Source of the DNA: Bradyrhizobium diazoefficiens
Lineage (GTDB): Bacteria > Pseudomonadota > Alphaproteobacteria > Rhizobiales > Xanthobacteraceae
Assembly (NCBI RefSeq): GCF_016612535.1
Contig: NZ_JAENXS010000002.1
Location: 1,054,001-1,118,000, forward strand
Length of the DNA stretch: 64,000 nt
Reading direction: 5' to 3'
Position 1 is the stretch's first letter. The number at the start of each line of letters is the position of its first letter. This document shows positions 40,071-49,048 of this stretch, piece after piece. A program made the translations under genes and the position numbers. The notes below the pieces were generated by a model that saw only the letters and a program-made list of their open reading frames with translations, was not told where the DNA came from and made no database searches.

Positions 40071-41267
40071 ATGGCCGAAGCCGCCGATCCCGTCGTCATC
40101 GTCTCCGCCGCCCGCACCCCGCTCGGCCGCTTCATGGGCGAGTTGTCGCCGCTGGCCGCACATAAGCTCGGATCGCACGTGATCGGCGCGGCGCTGGAAC
40201 GCGCCAGGCTTGCGCCTGAAAAGGTCGATGAGATCTTCATGGGCTGCGTGCTGCCAGCCGGCCAAGGGCAAGCGCCGGCGCGCCAGGCGGCGCGTGCTGC
40301 GGGCCTGCCCGATGCGACCGGCGCCACCACCGTGAACAAGGTCTGCGGTTCCGGCATGAAGGCGACCATGCTGGCGCACGATATCATCCGCGCGGGCTCG
40401 GCCGAGATCGTGATCTCCGGCGGCATGGAGAGCATGAGCAACGCGCCCTATTTGCTCGCCAAGGCGCGCGGCGGCTATCGCGCCGGCCACGACCGCATCA
40501 TCGACCACATGATGATGGACGGCCTCGAAGATGCGTACGAGACCGGCCGCTCCATGGGCGATTTCGGCGAGGCCACCGCGGAAGCCTATCAGTTCACCCG
40601 CAAGGACCAGGACGCCTATGCGATGGAGACGCTGAGCCGCGCCCGCAAGGCGGTCGAGGGCGGCGCGTTCAACGCCGAGATCGCACCGATCACGCTGACC
40701 GAGAAAGCCGGCCCGCGCGTCATCGCCAATGACGAGCATCCGCTGAAGGTCGATCCCGCTAAGATTCCCGGATTGAAGCCGGCGTTCCGCGCCAACGGCA
40801 CCATCACGCCGGCGGCCTCCTCCGCCAATGCCGACGGCGCCGCGGCGCTGGTACTGACCAAGCGCTCGCTCGCCGATCGCAACGGCCTGCCGGCGCTGGC
40901 CGAGATCAAGGGCCACGCTACCCACAGTCAGGAACCGCAATGGTTCACCACCGCGCCGATCCCGGCGATCCGCAAGCTGCTCGACAAGATCGGCTGGAGC
41001 ACGGGCGATGTCGACCTCTTTGAGATCAACGAGGCCTTCGCCGTGGTGGCGATGGCGGCGCAGCGCGACCTCGGTATTCCCCGCGACAAGCTCAACATCA
41101 ATGGCGGCGCCTGCGCGCTCGGCCATCCCATCGGCGCGACCGGCGCGCGGCTGATCGTGACGCTGCTGCATGCGCTCGAGGCGAAGAACCTCAGGCGGGG
41201 CGTTGCGGCGCTCTGCATCGGCGGCGGCGAGGCCACAGCGATCGCAGTGGAACGTCTTACGCACTGA
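40071..41267 (+). CDS. Acetyl-CoA C-acetyltransferase (thiolase)
   Basis: This 398-residue thiolase has its acyl-accepting cysteine at Cys92 (NKVCGSGMKA), the His region NEAFAV, GHPIGATGARLI, and the second cysteine in CIGGGEATA. It joins or cleaves acetoacetyl-CoA or longer 3-ketoacyl-CoA. The ATG at 40071 has AGGGAG seven bases upstream; the longer frame to 39993 is not similar to the family. It is in the same direction as the crotonase gene, but has its own promoter. A 9-bp stem (41307-41344) follows the gene. Confidence 0.94.
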   Translation: MAEAADPVVIVSAARTPLGRFMGELSPLAAHKLGSHVIGAALERARLAPEKVDEIFMGCVLPAGQGQAPARQAARAAGLPDATGATTVNKVCGSGMKATMLAHDIIRAGSAEIVISGGMESMSNAPYLLAKARGGYRAGHDRIIDHMMMDGLEDAYETGRSMGDFGEATAEAYQFTRKDQDAYAMETLSRARKAVEGGAFNAEIAPITLTEKAGPRVIANDEHPLKVDPAKIPGLKPAFRANGTITPAASSANADGAAALVLTKRSLADRNGLPALAEIKGHATHSQEPQWFTTAPIPAIRKLLDKIGWSTGDVDLFEINEAFAVVAMAAQRDLGIPRDKLNINGGACALGHPIGATGARLIVTLLHALEAKNLRRGVAALCIGGGEATAIAVERLTH

Positions 41268-41393
41268 CGCCCCAACGCGCTGACGCCAAAGTCCGAAAAT
41301 GAGGGAAGTCTGGCATTTCAGCCTTCCCGCTTCCGTGCCAGACTGCAACAATGACGCGGATCTCCCAAATCCGCCAACCAATATTGAGGGGCG

Positions 41394-42689
41394 ATGATCT
41401 CGAACTGGCTCGCGGCCGCGCTCGGCCGCCGCAATATCCACTACGGCTGGGTCATGGTCGGCGTGACTTTCTTCGCCGCGCTGATCAGCGCCGGCACGGT
41501 CGGCGCGCCCGGCGTCTTCATCATTCCGCTGCAGAAGGAGTTCGGCTGGAGCACGGCGGAGATCTCCTCCGCGCTCTCGATCCGCTTCATCCTGTTCGGG
41601 CTGATGGCACCGTTCGCAGCCGCGCTGCTGAACCGCTACGGCCTGCGCAACGTCACGCTGACGGCACAGCTCATCGTCGTCTCGGCACTGGTAGCGTCGC
41701 TCGGCATGACCCATGTCTGGCAACTCGTGGCGTTGTGGGGCGTCGTGATCGGCATCGGCACCGGCATGACCGCGCTGGTGCTGGGCGCCACCATCGCCAC
41801 GCGCTGGTTCGCCGCAAGGCGTGGCCTCGTGATCGGCGTGCTGACCGCGAGCGTCGCCACCGGCCAGCTCGTGTTCCTGCCGCTCCTCGCAAGCCTGACC
41901 GAGCGCTTCGGCTGGCGACTGGCACTCGGCTTCGTCTGCATCATGCTTGGCGTTTCCGCAGCGGCGGTCTTGCTCGTCATGCGCGATCGCCCCAGCGACG
42001 TGGGCCTGCGCCCGTTCGGCGATGAAGGCACCGAGCCCCTGCCCGCCCCGCCGGTCAGCCACGGCTCGATCACGGCCGTTGCACTCGGCACGTTGCGCGA
42101 CGCATCGAAATCGCGCGCGTTCTGGATCCTGTTTGCGACCTTCTTCGTCTGCGGCGCCTCGACCAACGGCCTCGTCCAGGTGCACCTGATCCCGATGTGT
42201 CTGGATTTCGGCATCCCGCAGGTGCAGGCCGCGAGCCTGCTGGCGGCGATGGGCATCTTCGACTTCTTCGGCACCATCATGTCGGGCTGGCTGTCGGACC
42301 GTTATGACAATCGCTTCCTCCTGTTCTGGTATTACGGCCTGCGCGGGCTCTCGCTGATCTTCCTGCCCTTCAGCGATTTCTCGTTCTACGGCCTGTCGAT
42401 CTTCGCGATGTTCTACGGCCTCGACTGGATCGCGACCGTGCCGCCGACGGTGCGGCTGACCGCGCAAAAATTCGGGCCCGAACGCGCCAATCTGGTGTTC
42501 GGCTGGATCTTTGCCGGCCATCAGCTTGGCGCCGGCGCTGCCGCCTTCGGCGCCGGCCTGTCGCGGACGCTGCTGCAGAGTTACCTCCCCGCCTTCTTCA
42601 TCGCCGGCGCGCTCTGCGTGTTGGCCTCGCTGATGGTGCTGGCGCTGTCGCGGCAGCCAAAGCCGCAAGCAAAGCCCGCGATGGCCTAA
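41394..42689 (+). CDS. MFS transporter, monocarboxylate-type
   Basis: This 431-residue membrane protein has about 12 helices in two halves. The opening RRNIHYGWVMVGVTFFAAL and the FGWSTAEISSALSIRF segment place it with the monocarboxylate/oxalate-formate-like MFS group. In the centre, GWLSDRYDNRFLLFWYYGLRG matches the loop between the two halves. It probably imports a small organic acid. It overlaps the stop of the porin gene on the opposite strand by 4 bases. Confidence 0.88.
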   Translation: MISNWLAAALGRRNIHYGWVMVGVTFFAALISAGTVGAPGVFIIPLQKEFGWSTAEISSALSIRFILFGLMAPFAAALLNRYGLRNVTLTAQLIVVSALVASLGMTHVWQLVALWGVVIGIGTGMTALVLGATIATRWFAARRGLVIGVLTASVATGQLVFLPLLASLTERFGWRLALGFVCIMLGVSAAAVLLVMRDRPSDVGLRPFGDEGTEPLPAPPVSHGSITAVALGTLRDASKSRAFWILFATFFVCGASTNGLVQVHLIPMCLDFGIPQVQAASLLAAMGIFDFFGTIMSGWLSDRYDNRFLLFWYYGLRGLSLIFLPFSDFSFYGLSIFAMFYGLDWIATVPPTVRLTAQKFGPERANLVFGWIFAGHQLGAGAAAFGAGLSRTLLQSYLPAFFIAGALCVLASLMVLALSRQPKPQAKPAMA

Positions 42690-44086
42690 TACTTGATCGT
42701 GGTGGTGACGCCGAACACCGCGGCGTCACCAATTTGCGACATCCCGGTCGGATCGTTCGGATTCGGGATGCCGCCGGAGGGACGAACCACGTACTGAAAG
42801 TAAGGCGCGATCAGCCAGCCCGGCTTGATGTGCGCCTCATAGATGATCTCGAGCAGGGCCTCGCTGCTGCGCACCGGGCTCTGGATGCCCCTGAAAAACT
42901 GCGAGTCGAGGTCGAGGCTTCGTGCGCCACCCGAAATCCGCATATAGGCCAATCCGATCCCGAACCGATCGAGCGGACGGCCGGGCGTAAAGCCGACAAA
43001 GCCTATGCCGCCGTCGAGATAGAGATCGATCAAATTGCGATCGGGCGGACTGTAGGCGATACGGCCGAATGCGGTGACGCCGGGGATCGAGGCCGACACG
43101 GTCTTGTCGGGCTCTGCCCCCGGCGGCCGCCAGAGGGTCTGCTCCACCACCGCGTAGATTCCATAATTGCCGTTAAGCTTTGCCGGAATGCCGGACCCGG
43201 TGGGATCTGCGAGCGAAACGCCTTGCGCAGTCAAGCGCTGACTGTCGAAGTCGCCGAAATGATACCAGCCGCCGGGCGTGAAGTTGCCGGCGAGCGAGCT
43301 TGCGCCGACATCGAGATGATAGTCGAAATGGATCTGCCCGATGACCCAGGCCGGGTCATTGACGCGAAAGGCGAGACCATGATTGTCGCGGGTCTGCGGA
43401 TCGCCGGTGCCGGGCGCGGCCGCGCTGCCGTTGAATAGCGCGCCGAAGACGGTGACGTTGTCGGCAACTTGCGCCTTGACGCGAATGCCGGGCACCGCGA
43501 TCGGCGGCGCCGGGCCGCCCGCCGGCAAATTGGTGGCCTTGATCGCGGGCCAGCCGAACGTGCCGTTGATGAAGAGGTCGTCGGTCTCGCTGTCGAAGAA
43601 CTCGACGTCGGCGGCCTGCTGGCCGGCGCGGATGTTCAGGCGGTCGTTGAAAAGGCTCTGCTCGAAATAGGCGTTGTAGAGCCGCTGGTCGGGCAGCGCC
43701 TCGATCTCGCTGATGGTGGCGAGGTTCATGATGTAGTTTCGCGTCAGCCCGCGGCCGTAGATGATGTAGCCGTTGGCGTAGAATCGCCCGCCGGTCCATC
43801 CGACCAGCTTGTCGAGATCGGCGTCGATCGAGAGATCGAGACGGCCGAAATGGATCGCGCCGCGCCCGACCCCGCCCGACACGTTGCCGATGTTGTCGGC
43901 GATGTAGGTCGCACCGAAATTCAGGCCCTTGTTGGCGAGCCCGTCATGCCATTCGTTGAACCATTTTGGAAACAGCCAGTCGGCCGCGCTCTCGTCCTTG
44001 GCGCCGGCGAAAGCGCTGGTGCTGGCGAACAGCAGCGCCGCAATCACGGACGCACTTCGCAACACGGATATCTGGGTCCCACTCAC
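42686..44086 (-). CDS. OprB-type carbohydrate-selective porin
   Basis: This 466-residue outer-membrane protein has a signal peptide (cleavage after SAFA, about residue 27) and then alternating strands typical of an OprB beta barrel, ending in the aromatic residue of TTTIKY. The OprB marks SLFNDRLNIRAGQQAADVEFF and YNAYFEQ are present. OprB proteins pass sugars or other small solutes into the periplasm. Its 3' end overlaps the MFS gene, and the ZntB-like gene is upstream on the same strand. Confidence 0.88.
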   Translation of the reverse strand: MSGTQISVLRSASVIAALLFASTSAFAGAKDESAADWLFPKWFNEWHDGLANKGLNFGATYIADNIGNVSGGVGRGAIHFGRLDLSIDADLDKLVGWTGGRFYANGYIIYGRGLTRNYIMNLATISEIEALPDQRLYNAYFEQSLFNDRLNIRAGQQAADVEFFDSETDDLFINGTFGWPAIKATNLPAGGPAPPIAVPGIRVKAQVADNVTVFGALFNGSAAAPGTGDPQTRDNHGLAFRVNDPAWVIGQIHFDYHLDVGASSLAGNFTPGGWYHFGDFDSQRLTAQGVSLADPTGSGIPAKLNGNYGIYAVVEQTLWRPPGAEPDKTVSASIPGVTAFGRIAYSPPDRNLIDLYLDGGIGFVGFTPGRPLDRFGIGLAYMRISGGARSLDLDSQFFRGIQSPVRSSEALLEIIYEAHIKPGWLIAPYFQYVVRPSGGIPNPNDPTGMSQIGDAAVFGVTTTIKY

Positions 44087-44108
44087 AACGAATACCGGCT
44101 GACATGCG

Positions 44109-45128
44109 CTACTTTTTGAAGATACCGGTGCGCCGCATGAACAGATAAGCGAGGCCGATCGAGCTCGCCATCAGCGCCGCCGCCCAGAGGAACCCCTCGT
44201 CGACGTCGGTCAGCGGCAGGCCCTTGGTGTTCATGCCGAAGATGCCGGTGATCAGCGTCGGCGGCAGCAAGAGCGTGGTCACGATCGAGAGCGTGTGGAG
44301 GTGGCGATTGCTCTCCTCCTCGTTCTTGAAGCGCAGCTCCTCCTCGAGCAGGCGACTGCGCTCGCGCAGCTCGACGATGTCGTGGTCGAGCCCGTCCAGC
44401 CGCTGGGCGAGCTTGCCGGCTTGAATGCGCAAGCCCGGCGACAGATGGTCAGTGTTCTTCTGGTCGAGCCGATGGAACAGCACGCGCAGGCCGGTGAGCT
44501 GGCGGTGCAGCCTGACGCAGGTCCGGCGCAGCCGGCCGAGGGTGCGGCGCATCTCCGGCTTCGCATCGTCGGCGAGAATGCGTTCCTCGATGCCATCGAT
44601 CTCCTGCCCGAGCTTGTCGGCCATCCTGTCGAGTGTGTCGGCGACCTCGTCGACGATCTTTTCCAGGAGATGGGCGACATTGTCGATGCGATAGCCGCTT
44701 TCGAGCACGCGCCGCGTCGCATCCGCCGAACACAGCGCCTGGTGACGGCCGGAAACCAGCAGATGCTCGGTCATGGCGAAGCGCAGGAACGCGGTGTCCT
44801 CGGTCGCGCTGTCGATCTCGCGGACGAGATCGGAGAACACGCCGTAGACGCAATGGTCGATGACGTGAAGCTGCTGGAACGTATCGTTCGACAGCAGCAA
44901 TTCGCGCGCGAGCGGAGGCAGGCTGGAGGCCACAATCCACGGACGTACGCGCGCGTCGGTCAGGTTGAAATGCAGCCAGAGCCGGCCGTCATGGCTGAAC
45001 TCGATCGGCTGGTCGATCGGCAGCGCCTCGGCGCTGCCGTCACCGTGCAGGCGAAACGCCCAGACCAGGCCGGGAATGGCGGGCACGGCATCCGATAACG
45101 CGCTGACAAGCTTTGCCGGCTCAGCCAT
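44109..45128 (-). CDS. ZntB/CorA family metal transporter
   Basis: This 339-residue protein has a long cytoplasmic N-terminal domain, a coiled-coil stalk (residues about 190-275) and two C-terminal membrane helices. The GMN signature, GMNTKGLPL, follows the first helix. It is closer to ZntB than to CorA, suggesting zinc transport. It would work as a pentamer in the inner membrane. The ATG at 45128 (MAEPAKLV) is preceded by GGGGGA; the longer frame to 45203 is not supported. It starts 22 bases upstream of the porin. Confidence 0.9.
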   Translation of the reverse strand: MAEPAKLVSALSDAVPAIPGLVWAFRLHGDGSAEALPIDQPIEFSHDGRLWLHFNLTDARVRPWIVASSLPPLARELLLSNDTFQQLHVIDHCVYGVFSDLVREIDSATEDTAFLRFAMTEHLLVSGRHQALCSADATRRVLESGYRIDNVAHLLEKIVDEVADTLDRMADKLGQEIDGIEERILADDAKPEMRRTLGRLRRTCVRLHRQLTGLRVLFHRLDQKNTDHLSPGLRIQAGKLAQRLDGLDHDIVELRERSRLLEEELRFKNEEESNRHLHTLSIVTTLLLPPTLITGIFGMNTKGLPLTDVDEGFLWAAALMASSIGLAYLFMRRTGIFKK

Positions 45129-45252
45129 GCTGATCCCCCACGTCCAAGCAGCCCATGTCCGGGGGGCTGTTCGCAGCCTCCTCCGGATCCTCGGGGTACT
45201 CAATTACGCCAGTGTTACAGTTTGATGATGCAGGGCGACGAAGCTGATCGCC

Positions 45253-46035
45253 CTACTCCGCAGCCAGCCCCGTCACAGCCGCCGCCTCGGCCTCTTTGAC
45301 GTAGTCGTGCACCACGCGGCCGAACGGCAGCGTCAAATCGGCGATGTAGTGATGCGCGCCGATGCAGCGGTGAACCGGGAAATCCGCAACCGGCGCATTG
45401 ACATGCGGCACCAGATGCAGCCGGCCGGGCCCCATCCAGGAGCCCTTCGGCACGATGTCGATGAGGTTGATCGCGACGAGCTGGCAGACCTCGAGTTGGC
45501 CGTCGACGCCGGGGATCATCTTCAGATTAATTTGCGTCTTCGACAGCGTGGCGCGGGTGAGATCGCCGTTGCCGGCCATGCTCTCGTGCTTGTAGCCCAT
45601 GGTGCCCATGGCGACGAGCTGGCCGGCATATTCTAGCGTGCCCGTCAGCGTGTCCTTGACGATCTCGAGTTTTGGATGGGCGTATTTCTTGGGAAAGCCC
45701 CAGATTTCGCGGCCGGCCGCGATCGGCGGATCGTCGTCGAGATACATCTGCGAGACGAAGTTGACCTCCTCGCCGTGCAGCCGCGCCGGGATCACGAGGC
45801 CGGACTCGGTGTAGCTGCCGAAGCCCGAGGAGTCCGGCATCTTGATCCATTCATAATGCACGATCGGCTGGTCGATCGGCTCCAGCGGTTCAGGCAGGCC
45901 GGCGCGGATCAGATCCGGATCGGTCTCGTAGGTGATGACGAGGAATTCGCGGTTGACGAAGCGGTAGGGTCCGGCCGGATAGCTCGGGCCGGCTGCCGGC
46001 ATGGACGGAAGTCTCAGCAAATCTTCCCTGCGCAT
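45253..46035 (-). CDS. adc: Acetoacetate decarboxylase
   Basis: This 260-residue enzyme of the acetoacetate decarboxylase family has the diagnostic GREIWGFPKKYAHPKLE motif. Lys116 would form the Schiff base with the keto acid and Lys117 would lower its pKa. The expected reaction gives acetone and CO2 from acetoacetate. Related proteins of the same fold can act on other keto acids, so the substrate is probable rather than certain. It is divergent from a patatin gene across 226 bases. Confidence 0.92.
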   Translation of the reverse strand: MRREDLLRLPSMPAAGPSYPAGPYRFVNREFLVITYETDPDLIRAGLPEPLEPIDQPIVHYEWIKMPDSSGFGSYTESGLVIPARLHGEEVNFVSQMYLDDDPPIAAGREIWGFPKKYAHPKLEIVKDTLTGTLEYAGQLVAMGTMGYKHESMAGNGDLTRATLSKTQINLKMIPGVDGQLEVCQLVAINLIDIVPKGSWMGPGRLHLVPHVNAPVADFPVHRCIGAHHYIADLTLPFGRVVHDYVKEAEAAAVTGLAAE

Positions 46036-46261
46036 CGCGGATCTCCTGTGTGATGTCTGTGATGTCGGCCCGGCAGCATCTCGCCCGATGCAAATTGCTA
46101 GCCGCCCTCATTGACTGCGATGTGAAGGATTTCCGTCAGCCGCGCGACCTGCCGCCATTCCCGCTGCGGTTGACGTGCACGCGGACGATGCATCGGCGCC
46201 GAATTTGTCATCACGCCGTCACCACCCGCCGCAATCGTCCAGGAAAGGCAGGAGGCTCGCC

Positions 46262-47437
46262 ATGGACGCCCGCACGTCGCAACCAGCACATCAGACCCAT
46301 CAACCGCCGTCGCGGGGCTGGCGACCCGAGCGCTGCGACCGCGTCGCGCTGGTGCTGCAGGGCGGCGGCGCACTCGGCGCCTACCAGGCCGGCGTCTACC
46401 AGGCGCTGCACGAGGCCGGCATCGAACCCGACTGGGTCTGCGGTGTCTCTATCGGCGCGATCAACTCGGCGATCATCGCCGGCAACAAGCCGGAGAAGCG
46501 GCTCGAGGCGTTGCGCGTGTTCTGGGAGCGCATCACCAACCGCAAGATCTGGCACTACACGCCGGATGGCGACATCTTCCGCCAGTGGCGCAACCTCACC
46601 AGCGCGTGGATGACGTCCGCGATGGGCCAGCCGGGCTTCTTCACTCCGCACCAGGTCAATCCCTGGCTCAGCCCTGTCGGCGCCAGGACCGCCACCAGCT
46701 ATTACGATACGATGCCACTCAAGGAGAGCCTGGTGGAGCTGGTCGATTTCGACCTGATCAACGAGAAGAAGACCCGCTTCGCGGTCGGCGCCGTGAACGT
46801 GCTCTCGGGCAACTTCATCTATTTCGACAACGCCCATGACGAGATCGAGCCGGAGCACATCATGGCCTCCGGCGCCCTGCCCCCGGCGCTGCCGATGGTG
46901 CGGATCGGCACCGATCATTTCTGGGACGGCGGCATCGTCTCCAACACGCCGCTGCAGCATCTGCTCGACCAGGAGGACGCGCTCAATTCGCTGGTGTTCC
47001 AGGTCGACCTGTTCAGCGCCCGTGGCGTGCTGCCGCGCTCGATCCAGGACGTGATGGCCCGCCACAAGGACATCATGTATTCCTCGCGCACGCGCCACAA
47101 CACCGACGTCTACCGCCGCACGCATAATCTCAAGGTGCTGCTCTACAAGGCACTGGCCAAGATCCCGGACGAGCAGCTCTCCGACGAGGATCGCAGCCTC
47201 AAGACCAGCCTGCGCAACATGCCGGAGATCGCGATCCTGCATCTGATCTACCAACAGAAAGCCTATGAGGGCGACGCCAAGGACCACGAATTCTCGGGCA
47301 CCTCGATGCGCGAGCACTGGACCAGCGGCTACGAGGACACCAAGCGCACACTCAAGCGCCGCGACTGGATCAAGATGCCGGAGGAAGGCATGGGGCTCGT
47401 GGTGCACGACGTGCATCGGGAGACGGAGAGCGCGTAG
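46262..47437 (+). CDS. Patatin-like phospholipase with DUF3734
   Basis: This 391-residue protein contains a patatin hydrolase domain: the oxyanion loop LQGGGALGAYQAG, the nucleophile Ser63 in GVSIG, and the catalytic aspartate in DGGIVSNTP (about 222). The C-terminal third matches the DUF3734 extension seen in alphaproteobacterial patatins, some of them polyhydroxybutyrate-related. The ATG at 46262 has AGGAGG six bases upstream. No signal peptide is visible, so it is likely cytoplasmic or membrane-associated. Confidence 0.92.
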   Translation: MDARTSQPAHQTHQPPSRGWRPERCDRVALVLQGGGALGAYQAGVYQALHEAGIEPDWVCGVSIGAINSAIIAGNKPEKRLEALRVFWERITNRKIWHYTPDGDIFRQWRNLTSAWMTSAMGQPGFFTPHQVNPWLSPVGARTATSYYDTMPLKESLVELVDFDLINEKKTRFAVGAVNVLSGNFIYFDNAHDEIEPEHIMASGALPPALPMVRIGTDHFWDGGIVSNTPLQHLLDQEDALNSLVFQVDLFSARGVLPRSIQDVMARHKDIMYSSRTRHNTDVYRRTHNLKVLLYKALAKIPDEQLSDEDRSLKTSLRNMPEIAILHLIYQQKAYEGDAKDHEFSGTSMREHWTSGYEDTKRTLKRRDWIKMPEEGMGLVVHDVHRETESA

Positions 47438-47490
47438 CTCCTCGTCATTGCGAGCGCAGCAATCGAGTGCGACACGCGGCTGCATCCAAG

Positions 47491-47570
47491 CCGTCATTGC
47501 GAGCGCAGCGAAGCAATCCAGTCTCTCCGCTGCGGCAGTCTGGATTGCTTCGCTGCGCTCGCAATGACGG
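47491..47570. repeat. Palindromic repeat, CCGTCATTGCGAG family
   Basis: This is a near-perfect 80-bp palindrome. The arm CCGTCATTGCGAGCGCAGCG continues AAGCAATCCAG and is matched at the other end by CTGGATTGCTTCGCTGCG CTCGCAATGACGG. A broken partial copy, CGTCATTGCGAGCGCAGCAA, sits just before it at 47444-47463. The full copy at 27187 is of the same family. Confidence 0.92.
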
Positions 47571-47639
47571 AGTGTGACGCATCGTCTCGATCTCCAGATC
47601 TCATCTGCCCCGCAGACACGCCTTCGCATTCTCGCGACC

Positions 47640-48240
47640 TGTTTCGCCCGAGCTTTGCTCTCATTTTTGCACCCTCTTGAAGCAAGGGCGCAGGGAAGGC
47701 CGGGCGCCGGCTGGCACCCGAAGTCCCGTGTGCAAAAAGACGCGCACGGGGTGGACGACAGGTGACGCCGGAACGCCCGGCCTTCCCTGCGCGAATGGTT
47801 TTACGGCTTATGTCGCGCTCTCCCCGGGGAGCGATGCACTATTGCCCCCGTCGCCCAGTGGATGGCTGATGTACGTGCCCGGTTGGACCACCCACATCAC
47901 CACAAGACTTGACGCACAGACTCCGGGCGCCAGGACCACACGATTTTGCCGTCCGCGCACATCCCCGCCCCTTCTACGATGGCTCGCGTGCGCTCGCCAT
48001 CGAAGCCGAACGAAGACGCTATCAGCGCCGTGTCGTGCCGCGCTCGCGCTGCTCACGGAACACCGTTGAAGGAGTCCCGCCCAACAGCTCGGAATGCGCG
48101 CCGACGCAGTCGCGGCCACCGCCTCCCTGCCCGCGTCTCGTGACGATCGCGAAACGCCCTTGCGGCGGGCGGGATGGGCGCAATATACGCTATATCCGAA
48201 ATTCGGTAAATAGGAATGTTTTTGCGTGGAGGGATTGACA
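47640..48240. other. Structured intergenic element of unknown role
   Basis: This stretch has no credible gene; its open frames are arginine- and proline-rich with no ribosome site. It contains a 19-bp perfect inverted repeat (GCGCAGGGAAGGCCGGGCG at 47689-47707 and its complement at 47775-47793). Between the arms is a second stem, CCCGTGTGC with GCGCACGGG (47726-47751), around an A-rich loop. CTCCCCGGGGAG follows at 47821-47832. It ends in an AT-richer tail holding CCGAAATTCGG (48197-48207). From memory, similar stretches recur in Bradyrhizobium genomes, often with short predicted proteins; this could not be verified. Confidence 0.6.
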
Positions 48241-48351
48241 GGTGTTTCGCCCGGACGGGCGGCGGCACGTGACCACGGCCTCGTCGCACCGCCGACGGAG
48301 CGCGCCTCCTGCATCAGGATGTCCAGGCAATGTCAGCGAGAGAACGCACGG

Positions 48352-48846
48352 CTATCTCGCCTCCTTGTTCAATTCGATCGCGACCTCCGCCATCCAGGAG
48401 CCCGGCGCCTCCATCAGGAAGGATTGATGATTGCTCCTGGTCTGGATCGTCACCAGCGCCGCCACGGTGTTTCCTTCGATTCGCGCCTCGATCAAGCCGT
48501 CCTTGTTGGTGCCGTAGACCTTGCCGCCCTGGCGGTATTCGCTCTCGAACCAGTTGCCGGACAGCTCCGTCCCGCTTTGCTCGATGTTTGCGGACAGCAC
48601 CATCTTGTAGGCATCGCTCGCGCAGCGCAGGTCAAGCGTCAACGACCGTCCAGGCCTGGTGACGTTGTAAGCCACCTTGCAGCGAACCTTCTCGCGCGGA
48701 CCATCGGACGGCTTCATCGTGCCGATGCCCGACCATGCGCCTGAGAGATCGTCGAACACCGGCTCTGCGCGCGAGGGGAAGATGCCGGCGAGCACGAGAC
48801 AGGCCGCACCGATGCCGATGCGCGCCGCCGAAAGCTTCAATGCCAT
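48352..48846 (-). CDS. Secreted hypothetical protein
   Basis: This 164-residue protein has an N-terminal signal peptide (hydrophobic core IGIGAACLVLAGIF, likely cleaved after PSRA). The mature part looks like a small all-beta domain (DLSGAWSGIGTM opening, LSGNWFESEYRQGGKVYG), reminiscent of a lipocalin-like or calycin-like sandwich. Two cysteines (VRCKVAY and LDLRCAS) could form a disulfide in the periplasm. No function can be assigned. It is a single gene next to the structured element. Confidence 0.65.
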   Translation of the reverse strand: MALKLSAARIGIGAACLVLAGIFPSRAEPVFDDLSGAWSGIGTMKPSDGPREKVRCKVAYNVTRPGRSLTLDLRCASDAYKMVLSANIEQSGTELSGNWFESEYRQGGKVYGTNKDGLIEARIEGNTVAALVTIQTRSNHQSFLMEAPGSWMAEVAIELNKEAR

Positions 48847-49048
48847 TCTGCCAATCCTGATCCATTAAGTCTGGGCTCCTCCTAGGCCGAGACAGCCGCA
48901 AGATATTGGCGAAGATGTTGAGAGATGTTGCGGAACATTGTCCCGGTGTTGCCGATATTGCCGTTAGACTTCACGGCCCAAACATGGACAATACGGCCCA
49001 AGCGCTTCGCGCGCGCAGTGCACACCAAGATGCGCCAGGGGAAACAAC

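Noticed and set aside
40044..42668. 874-residue open frame on the minus strand
   Set aside because: It runs antisense through the thiolase and MFS genes and is rich in Arg, Gln, His and Asp in the pattern of a shadow frame.
47677..48238. Short Arg/Pro-rich frames of 109-130 residues
   Set aside because: No ribosome sites, no hydrophobic core, and the DNA is dominated by inverted repeats; treated as a structured element instead of genes.
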